NCBI GenBank assembly: GCA_016763735.1
Contig: JAESTE010000112.1
Span: forward strand, 1 to 7,814
DNA from: Nitrospinaceae bacterium
Lineage (GTDB): Bacteria > Nitrospinota > Nitrospinia > Nitrospinales > VA-1
DNA: 7,814 bases
Direction: 5' to 3'
Shown in pieces: positions 1-5,477 of the stretch. A model generated the notes under the pieces. That model made no database searches. It was not told the origin of the DNA and worked only from the letters and a program-made list of their open reading frames with translations. Made by a program: the position numbers and the translations under genes. Numbering within the stretch: the stretch's first letter is position 1; each line of letters opens with the position of its first letter.

Positions 1-234
1 GTTGATCTTGTGGTCACGCCACTCGCAGGTCGTGGCCGCCGAGGTGATCGTGATCCCACGCTCACGTTCCTCCGCGAGATAATCCATCGTGGCCTCTCCC
101 TCATGCACTTCGCCCACCTTGTGGCTACGACCGGTGATGAAGAGAATCCGCTCGGTAACGGTCGTCTTACCCGCGTCGATATGCGCAATGATCCCTATAT
201 TGCGAGTCTTTTCAAGTTCAGTATGCTTACTCAT
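1..234 (-). CDS. fusA: Elongation factor G, N-terminal 78 codons (partial, cut by window edge)
   Basis: EF-G is the cytoplasmic translocation GTPase that moves tRNA and mRNA through the ribosome. The visible 78 residues begin MSKHTELEKTRNIGIIAH and contain the G1/P-loop AHIDAGKTT (residues 17-25; K23 and T24 bind GTP phosphate and Mg). They also contain the switch I region with ERERGITITSAATT (56-69; T64 is the expected G2 threonine). A full protein has about 690 residues, so roughly 90% lies beyond the window. The ATG at 232-234 is 18 nt after the rpsG stop and follows GGAG at 247-250 with a rather long 12-nt spacer. It is the third gene of the rpsL-rpsG-fusA unit. Codons from about residue 18 on are much richer in G/C at the third position than the neighbouring genes, so this end may come from another genome. 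The family call is secure. Confidence 0.96.
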   Translation of the reverse strand, partial: MSKHTELEKTRNIGIIAHIDAGKTTVTERILFITGRSHKVGEVHEGEATMDYLAEERERGITITSAATTCEWRDHKIN

Positions 235-252
235 TTTAGCTTATAGCTCCGC

Positions 253-723
253 TTACCATCGATAATGAGCAAAAGCTTTATTTGCTTCCGCCATACGATG
301 GACTTCTTCTTTTTTCTTAACCGCTCCGCCTGAATTATTAAAGGCATCCATGAGCTCTCCGGTCAACTTTTCCGACATAGTGCGACCCGGTCGCGACCGA
401 GCATTCTGAATCACCCAGCGCATACTAAGAGCCTGCCTTCGGCTTTCTCTTACCTCAACTGGAACCTGATAAGTAGCACCACCGACACGGCGGGACCGCA
501 CTTCCAGCAAAGGCGCAGCATTCTCGATAGCCTTACGAAACACACGCAACGGCTCTTCCTTCCCTTTTTCCTCAATACTCTCAAGGGCCTTATAAAAAAT
601 TGTTTCCGCCAGGCCCTTTTTCCCTTTTTCCAAAATACAATTGATAAACCGCGCCACCAATATATCGTTGAATTTAGGATCAGGAATGATCTTGCGTTTC
701 TGAGCTACTCTTCGTCTTGCCAT
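253..723 (-). CDS. rpsG: 30S ribosomal protein S7
   Basis: S7 is a primary 16S rRNA binder that nucleates assembly of the 30S head and lines the E-site/mRNA exit channel. The product has 156 residues, the usual length for bacteria that lack the longer E. coli tail. The family signature begins at DPKFNDILVARF (residues 15-26). The beta-hairpin segment VGGATYQVPVEV is at 80-91, followed by RRQALSMRW (95-103). The conserved C terminus VHRMAEANKAFAHYRW is at 141-156. The ATG at 721-723 lies only 6 nt after the rpsL stop and in the same frame. The bases before it are A-rich with no clear Shine-Dalgarno, so translation is probably coupled to rpsL (inference). No truncation or odd residue is seen. 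Confidence 0.98.
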   Translation of the reverse strand: MARRRVAQKRKIIPDPKFNDILVARFINCILEKGKKGLAETIFYKALESIEEKGKEEPLRVFRKAIENAAPLLEVRSRRVGGATYQVPVEVRESRRQALSMRWVIQNARSRPGRTMSEKLTGELMDAFNNSGGAVKKKEEVHRMAEANKAFAHYRW

Positions 724-729
724 AGTTTT

Positions 730-1110
730 TTACTTTATTTTTTTCGGCCTCTTGGCCCCATATTTTGAACGGCTCTGCATACGACCTTCAACACCCAATA
801 TGTCGAGACTGCCGCGAACCACGTGATACCGGGCACCTGGCAAATCTTTAATTCGCCCTCCCCGGATCATTACTATTGAATGCTCCTGCAAATTATGACC
901 AACCCCAGGAATATAAGTCGTAACCTCCATACCGTTCGACAAGCGCACACGAGCTACTTTTCGGAGTGCTGAATTCGGCTTTTTAGGCGTTGACGTATAA
1001 ACCCTTACACAAACCCCGCGCTTCTGCGGACAGGATTTCAGCGCCGGGCTATCGCTTTTCCGTACCGGCTTTTTTCTACCGGATTTTACTAATTGATTGA
1101 TTGTTGGCAA
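730..1110 (-). CDS. rpsL: 30S ribosomal protein S12 (TTG start)
   Basis: S12 sits at the 30S decoding centre and helps to control tRNA selection accuracy. With the TTG at 1108-1110 the protein is 126 residues and begins (M)PTINQLVKSGRKKP, the normal S12 N terminus. The TTG is preceded by a strong GGGAGGA (1118-1124) at 7 nt. A GTG at 1141-1143 would add 11 residues without homology and would place this Shine-Dalgarno inside the coding region, so I reject it. Conserved segments are CPQKRGVC (27-34), TPKKPNSALRK (41-51), GHNLQEHS (71-78) and GGRIKDLPG (84-92). K43 and K88, whose substitution gives streptomycin resistance in other species, are wild type. D89 is the residue methylthiolated in E. 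coli. First gene of the str unit; a sigma70-type promoter lies about 110 nt upstream. Confidence 0.97.
   Translation of the reverse strand: MPTINQLVKSGRKKPVRKSDSPALKSCPQKRGVCVRVYTSTPKKPNSALRKVARVRLSNGMEVTTYIPGVGHNLQEHSIVMIRGGRIKDLPGARYHVVRGSLDILGVEGRMQSRSKYGAKRPKKIK
746..757 (-). other. Small GGCC/AAGA/GGCC hairpin near the end of rpsL
   Basis: Perfect 4-bp GC stem with a 4-nt loop inside the last rpsL codons, followed on the mRNA by an A-rich run up to the rpsG ATG. It is not followed by a U run, so it is not a terminator. It lies about 20 nt before the rpsG start and could affect ribosome re-initiation, but four base pairs arise easily by chance. Confidence 0.2.
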
Positions 1111-1117
1111 AAAATAA

Positions 1118-1124
1118 TCCTCCC
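1118..1124 (-). promoter_or_regulatory. Shine-Dalgarno that sets the rpsL start
   Basis: The mRNA reads GGGAGGA, then 7 nt, then TTG. This is the strongest ribosome-binding match among the gene starts in the window, and it decides between TTG at 1108-1110 and the upstream GTG. Confidence 0.85.
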
Positions 1125-1161
1125 ACAATGAAAAACCACTCACGGGCCATAAGACAAACCG

Positions 1162-1178
1162 GACATACCCGATATGTC
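1162..1178 (-). promoter_or_regulatory. Inverted repeat in the rpsL 5' leader
   Basis: GACATA (1162-1167) and TATGTC (1173-1178) form perfect 6-bp arms around a 5-nt loop. They lie roughly midway in the predicted leader between the promoter and the rpsL start. There is no U run after it, so it is not a terminator. It could be an RNA hairpin or a protein-binding palindrome; chance is also possible. The right arm overlaps a TTGACA hexamer (mRNA strand, 1175-1180) for which I see no good -10 partner. Confidence 0.3.
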
Positions 1179-1226
1179 AATAAAAACAAGGGTTAAGCCA
1201 GATAAAATAGGGCGTGAAAGGTTGTA

Positions 1227-1254
1227 ATTGTACCACTGAAAATCCCCGAGTCAA
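1227..1254 (-). promoter_or_regulatory. Predicted sigma70-type promoter of rpsL-rpsG-fusA
   Basis: On the minus strand TTGACT (1249-1254) and TACAAT (1227-1232) are separated by 16 nt. Each hexamer is close to consensus (5 of 6 for TATAAT, 5 of 6 for TTGACA). Transcription would start near 1220, giving a leader of about 110 nt before the rpsL TTG. The location, just after the rpoC stop and before the str genes, fits a promoter that gives the translation genes their own supply in addition to read-through from rpoBC. No mapping data are available here. Confidence 0.65.
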
Positions 1255-1274
1255 GCTAAAAACAGACTTCGGAA
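1239..1274 (-). terminator. Possible weak terminator after rpoC
   Basis: The mRNA can fold UUCCG-A-AGUC with GACU-CGGGG: nine pairs including two G-U, one bulged A and a 12-nt loop, followed by UUUU (1239-1242). The stem begins 5 nt after the rpoC stop. The bulge, large loop and short U tail make it weak at best, and it overlaps the -35 element of the str promoter. Confidence 0.25.
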
Positions 1275-1279
1275 GAAAC

Positions 1280-4200
1280 TTATTTTGCCACCACCACGGC
1301 TTCTTCCACTTTCGGCTCTGCTTTCTCTATTTCCGGCTCTTCAATGCGAATTCCTCTATAAGCCAGGCTTCCCGTTCCTGCAGGAATCAGCCGACCCATG
1401 GTCACATTTTCTTTTAATCCCACCAAATTATCTCGTTTACCGCTGACGCTCACCTCTGTTAACACACGAGTTGTTTCCTGAAATGATGCCGCTGAGATAA
1501 AGCTTTCTGTGCTCAACGATGACTTGGTAATTCCCAAGAGAATCGCCCCGCCTTTAGCTGGTTTTTTCTTATTCTTTATTGCTTCCTGATTGGCAGCGTT
1601 GAACACTTTCTTAGTGACCTGCTCACCCAACAAAAATTCCGTATCCCCCGAATCTTCGATGATCAAGTGACGCAACATTTGCCGGACGATGACTTCAATA
1701 TGCTTATCGTTAATGGCAACACCCTGCAGTCGATATACTTCCTGCACTTCATTAACCAGATATTTTCGAAGTTCATCTTCACCAAGAACTCGTAAAATGT
1801 CATGCGGGTTAGACGCACCATCCATCAATGCTTCACCGGCAACCACCTCATCGCCCTCATGAACATTGATATGCTTACCGCGTGGGATCAGGTATTCGCA
1901 TTCATCGCCTGATTCACTTTCCACGATTACTTTACGCATGCCTTTAACGAATCCGCCAAATTTCACTTTACCCGTAATTTCAGTGATGGTTGCTTGTTCA
2001 TGCGGCTTTCTTGCTTCAAAAAGCTCCGCAACTCTAGGCAGCCCACCTGTAATGTCTTTGGTTTTTGCAGACTCACGCGGAATCTTAACAATCAAGTCAC
2101 CGGCATTCACCTGGTCACCCTCACTAACACTGATATTTGCGCCTGCAGGGAGAATATAACGTCGAACCGTTTCACCCGCTTTATCTTTAAGCGAAATCCG
2201 TGGTTGTTTCTTTTCATCACGGTGACTGATAATTACTTTAGTAGAAAGACCTGTTATTTCATCGAAATCCTCTTTCATCGTCACACCTTCGACGATGTCA
2301 CCGAAAGCAATCGTACCTTCTACCTCAGTAAGAATAGCGTTGGTGTAAGGATCCCATTCAACCAACGTTTGCCCTTCCTGAACTTCCTGGCCATCGTTAA
2401 CTTTCAGCTTCGCAGCATACACAACTGCGAACCGCTCTTTCTCTCGCCCAGTATCGTCCAGTATCACCAAGCTTCCGTTGCGATTCATCACGATGATTTC
2501 GCCAGCCTGATTTTTTAGAGTGCGAAGTCCCATATATTTTACAGTACCACCGCGTTTGGTATTCAGTGTTGTCTGCTCTACAACCCGGCTCGCCGTTCCA
2601 CCAATATGGAAGGTACGCATGGTCAACTGTGTACCTGGCTCACCAATAGACTGCGCCGCAATAACACCAACCGGCTCACCTACCTCAACCCATTTCAAAG
2701 TTGCCATATTACGACCGTAACATTTAATACAAACTCCCTCTTTCGATTCACAAGTCAGGCAAGAACGCATTTTAACTTTTTCAATACCGGCATTTTCAAT
2801 GGCCGTAACCGTGTCTTCTTCAATCAAACTGTCGGCTTCTGCCAGTACATCGCCCGTAAAAGGATCAACGACATCTTCAAGAACCGTTCGCCCCAGAATT
2901 CTCTCACCCAAAGGCTGAATGATTTCGCCGGCTTCAACGAGGGAAACTGCATCAATCCCTTTCAAAGTTCCGCAATCATCTTCCTGAACAATCATGTCCT
3001 GCGCAACATCGACCAGTCGACGTGTCAGGTAACCGGAGTTCGCTGTTTTGAGCGCGGTATCCGCCAGACCTTTTCTAGCACCATGTGTTGAGATGAAGTA
3101 CTGAATTACCGACAGGCCTTCGCGGAAATTTGCGGTGATAGGTGTTTCAATAATTTCTCCAGATGGCTTGGCCATCAAACCCCGCATTCCCGCCAACTGC
3201 CTTAGCTGTTGTGCACTTCCTCTTGCGCCTGAGTCAGCCATGATAAAAATCGAATTAAAATCCTTACCCGTTTTTCCTTTGACCGTTTCCTCGTCTTCAG
3301 TCTCCAGCGCTTTAAACATTTCTTCAGAAACTTTTTCTGTAACATGCGCCCAAATATCGATGACCTTGTTATATCGCTCACCGTTAGTGATAAGCCCATC
3401 ACGATACTGCTTATGAACCTTAAGAACTTCTTCGTTAGCCTTATCTACCAGCTTATCTTTGGTTTTCGGTATCTTCATCTGATCGATAGAGATGGTCAAT
3501 CCAGCTTCAGTGGCGTACTTGAATCCAAGATCTTTTACGTCATCAAGCAAGGTCACTGTTTTTTCCCGCCCCACCTGCAGAAAAGCCTGAAAAATAAGCT
3601 CGGAAAGCGACTTCTTATCCATCAACCGATTCACCCAGTCAAAGGGCAATCCAACAGGAAGCACTTCACCCAAAAGAATTCGACCTGTCGTGGTCTGTGT
3701 CAGCACATTATCGATACGCACCATGATCAAAGCCTGCAAGTCGAGCTCATCGGCGTTATACGCAGCAATCACTTCTTTTTGATCTGAAAAAACCTTGCCG
3801 CCACCTTTCACATCGCCGCGAATTTTTGTCATGTAATAACAACCCAGAACAATATCCTGAGTAGGCACAGCGATAGGCCTGCCATTCGCTGGCGACAGAA
3901 CGTTGTTGGAAGACATCATCAACAACTTGCATTCCGTCCTGGCTTCCATAGAAAGAGGAACATGCACCGCCATCTGATCGCCATCGAAATCGGCATTGAA
4001 AGCGGTACAAACCATAGGGTGAACCTCAATCGCCTTTCCTTCGATCAGCAACGGCTCGAAAGCCTGAATACCTAGTCGATGCAGAGTGGGAGCGCGATTG
4101 AGAAGCACTGGATGGTTTTTAACCACTTCCTCAAGAACTTCCCACACTTCGGAACGTTCCTGCTCAACCATTTTCTTCGCTGTTTTTATTGTAGTCGCAT

Positions 4201-5365
4201 AGCCCTTTTCTTCCAGACGGTTGAACACAAAAGGCTTGAACAATTCCAGGGCCATTTTTTTCGGCAACCCGCACTGATGAAATTTCAAGTACGGCCCTAC
4301 CACGATGACAGATCGACCCGAGTAATCTACGCGTTTTCCCAACAGGTTTTGGCGGAAACGACCCTGCTTACCCTTGAGCATATCGCTCAAAGATTTTAAC
4401 GGTCGTTTATTGGTACCGCGAAGAGTACGACCTCGACGGCCGTTATCAAACAAAGCCGAAACAGCCTCCTGCAACATTCGCTTTTCATTACGGATAATAA
4501 TTTGCGGCGCTTTCAACTCCTGCAGACGCTTGAGCCGATTGTTCCTGTTAATCACTCGTCTATAAAGATCGTTCAAGTCGGATGTCGCAAACCGACCGCC
4601 GTCCAACGGAACCAGAGGGCGCAACTCAGGAGGAATGACCGGAACCACCTGAAGAATCATCCACTCCGGTTTATTTCCAGATTTTCTAAACGCCTCAACG
4701 ATCTTCAAACGCTTGGCAAGCTTCCGCTTATTCATAATGGACTTGGTAGTAACCATCTCTTCCTTCAACTGCACAGAAAGCTCTTCCATATTCATCGGTC
4801 TGAGAAGCTCAGCCACTCCTTCTGCCCCAATCATGGCGCGAAAGGTGTCTGGAAACTCCATTTCCATTTCACGATACTCTTCTTCCGTCAGAATCTGACC
4901 GATTTCCATATCCGAATCACCAGGATCGGTCACCACATAATTTTCAAAATAAATGATGCGCTCAAGATCTTTGAGAGGAATATCCAGAAGATGCCCGAGT
5001 CGGCTGGGAAGTCCCTTGAAATACCAAATATGCGCAACCGGGGTTGCCAGCTCTATATGCCCGAGACGTTCACGCCGAACCTTGGAGAGAATAACCTCAA
5101 CTCCACACTTCTCACAGATGACACCCTTGTGCTTCATCCGCTTGTATTTTCCGCAGGTACACTCCCAGTCTTTGACCGGACCAAAAATTTTAGCGCAGAA
5201 CAATCCATCACGCTCCGGCTTAAAAGTACGATAGTTGATGGTTTCCGGTTTTTTTACTTCACCATAAGACCATGAGCGTATTTTCTCCGGAGAGGCAATA
5301 CGAACCCGGATCGCATCAAACAATATAGGGTTTTTTGGCTTATCGAAATTTGTCAGATTATCCAC
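1280..5365 (-). CDS. rpoC: DNA-directed RNA polymerase subunit beta'
   Basis: Beta' forms one half of the RNA polymerase cleft and supplies the catalytic Mg-binding aspartates. The full 1361-residue protein is present. In order: N-terminal zinc site C69/C71/C84/C87; the lid/rudder region with LLGKRVDYSGRSVIVVGP (341-358); the active-site loop NADFDGD (457-463; D459, D461, D463); the second zinc site C798/C872/C879/C882; and the trigger-loop start from GEPVGVIAAQSIGEPG (896-911) to M916 and H920. About 180 residues (roughly 925-1105) then intervene before KDITGGLPRVAELFEARKP (103-121 of the second thousand), which matches the SI3 insertion of Gram-negative enzymes. The C terminus ends in an acidic, low-complexity tail from about 1341. 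The start is GTG at 5363-5365, with AAAGGAG (5375-5381) 9 nt upstream. It lies 112 nt after rpoB. An extra cysteine, C869, sits three residues before zinc ligand C872. No frameshift or lost catalytic residue is seen. Confidence 0.98.
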   Translation of the reverse strand: MDNLTNFDKPKNPILFDAIRVRIASPEKIRSWSYGEVKKPETINYRTFKPERDGLFCAKIFGPVKDWECTCGKYKRMKHKGVICEKCGVEVILSKVRRERLGHIELATPVAHIWYFKGLPSRLGHLLDIPLKDLERIIYFENYVVTDPGDSDMEIGQILTEEEYREMEMEFPDTFRAMIGAEGVAELLRPMNMEELSVQLKEEMVTTKSIMNKRKLAKRLKIVEAFRKSGNKPEWMILQVVPVIPPELRPLVPLDGGRFATSDLNDLYRRVINRNNRLKRLQELKAPQIIIRNEKRMLQEAVSALFDNGRRGRTLRGTNKRPLKSLSDMLKGKQGRFRQNLLGKRVDYSGRSVIVVGPYLKFHQCGLPKKMALELFKPFVFNRLEEKGYATTIKTAKKMVEQERSEVWEVLEEVVKNHPVLLNRAPTLHRLGIQAFEPLLIEGKAIEVHPMVCTAFNADFDGDQMAVHVPLSMEARTECKLLMMSSNNVLSPANGRPIAVPTQDIVLGCYYMTKIRGDVKGGGKVFSDQKEVIAAYNADELDLQALIMVRIDNVLTQTTTGRILLGEVLPVGLPFDWVNRLMDKKSLSELIFQAFLQVGREKTVTLLDDVKDLGFKYATEAGLTISIDQMKIPKTKDKLVDKANEEVLKVHKQYRDGLITNGERYNKVIDIWAHVTEKVSEEMFKALETEDEETVKGKTGKDFNSIFIMADSGARGSAQQLRQLAGMRGLMAKPSGEIIETPITANFREGLSVIQYFISTHGARKGLADTALKTANSGYLTRRLVDVAQDMIVQEDDCGTLKGIDAVSLVEAGEIIQPLGERILGRTVLEDVVDPFTGDVLAEADSLIEEDTVTAIENAGIEKVKMRSCLTCESKEGVCIKCYGRNMATLKWVEVGEPVGVIAAQSIGEPGTQLTMRTFHIGGTASRVVEQTTLNTKRGGTVKYMGLRTLKNQAGEIIVMNRNGSLVILDDTGREKERFAVVYAAKLKVNDGQEVQEGQTLVEWDPYTNAILTEVEGTIAFGDIVEGVTMKEDFDEITGLSTKVIISHRDEKKQPRISLKDKAGETVRRYILPAGANISVSEGDQVNAGDLIVKIPRESAKTKDITGGLPRVAELFEARKPHEQATITEITGKVKFGGFVKGMRKVIVESESGDECEYLIPRGKHINVHEGDEVVAGEALMDGASNPHDILRVLGEDELRKYLVNEVQEVYRLQGVAINDKHIEVIVRQMLRHLIIEDSGDTEFLLGEQVTKKVFNAANQEAIKNKKKPAKGGAILLGITKSSLSTESFISAASFQETTRVLTEVSVSGKRDNLVGLKENVTMGRLIPAGTGSLAYRGIRIEEPEIEKAEPKVEEAVVVAK

Positions 5366-5374
5366 CAGGGACGT

Positions 5375-5381
5375 CTCCTTT
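5375..5381 (-). promoter_or_regulatory. Shine-Dalgarno that sets the rpoC GTG start
   Basis: AAAGGAG on the mRNA, 9 nt before the GTG at 5363-5365. It supports that non-ATG start, which also gives a protein aligned with the usual beta' N terminus. Confidence 0.8.
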
Positions 5382-5386
5382 AATAA

Positions 5387-5400
5387 GGTTTTCGCAAACC
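5387..5400 (-). other. Small hairpin just upstream of the rpoC ribosome-binding site
   Basis: GGTTT (5387-5391) and AAACC (5396-5400) form a perfect 5-bp stem with a 4-nt loop, and two more A-U pairs are possible across a bulge. It ends 5 nt before the AAAGGAG. It may influence processing or access to the rpoC start, but it is short and AT-containing, so chance is likely. Confidence 0.2.
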
Positions 5401-5415
5401 GTTTTAATTTAAAAT

Positions 5416-5443
5416 ATTTTAGGGTCCTGATTTAAAAACTCAA
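5416..5443 (-). promoter_or_regulatory. Candidate internal promoter in the rpoB-rpoC gap
   Basis: On the minus strand TTGAGT (5438-5443), 16 nt, TAAAAT (5416-5421). The -10 matches consensus at 5 of 6 and the -35 at 4 of 6. The tract is AT-rich, with a palindromic AAAATATTTT at 5411-5420, and such tracts give promoter-like matches easily. It would start transcription about 45 nt before rpoC. rpoC is normally read through from rpoB, so this would only be an extra source. Confidence 0.3.
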
Positions 5444-5477
5444 TCCAAGACCAAGCTGGATCAGACGGGGAAAAAAT

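Noticed and set aside
10..246. Open frame on the + strand opposite fusA
   Set aside because: Antisense to a clear EF-G N terminus; no independent coding evidence.
738..744. A7 run at the end of rpsL as a programmed frameshift site
   Set aside because: The shifted frames do not lead into rpsG, which is already in the zero frame, and lysine-rich S12 ends explain the run.
1111..1143. An 11-residue N-terminal extension of S12 from GTG
   Set aside because: It does not resemble S12 N termini and contains the strong Shine-Dalgarno of the TTG start.
1175..1180. Consensus TTGACA as a second str promoter
   Set aside because: No acceptable -10 hexamer is found at 15-19 nt downstream; the best choices, such as TTGTCT, match poorly.
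3756..4010. 84-codon minus-strand frame inside rpoC
   Set aside because: An out-of-frame shadow of rpoC overlapping the NADFDGD region; the peptide has no recognisable features.
4502..5275. 257-codon open frame on the + strand
   Set aside because: It lies wholly antisense to conserved rpoC codons, resembles no known protein, and is explained by the codon pattern of the opposite strand. The other + strand frames in the window are rejected for the same reason.
5411..5420. AAAATATTTT palindrome as an operator
   Set aside because: Ten-base AT-only palindromes are common in AT-rich gaps; nothing else supports a binding site.
5435..5465. Hairpin ATCCA/TGGAT after rpoB as a terminator
   Set aside because: Only five pairs with a 9-nt loop, and the T run is displaced by several bases. 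Termination here would also cut off rpoC.
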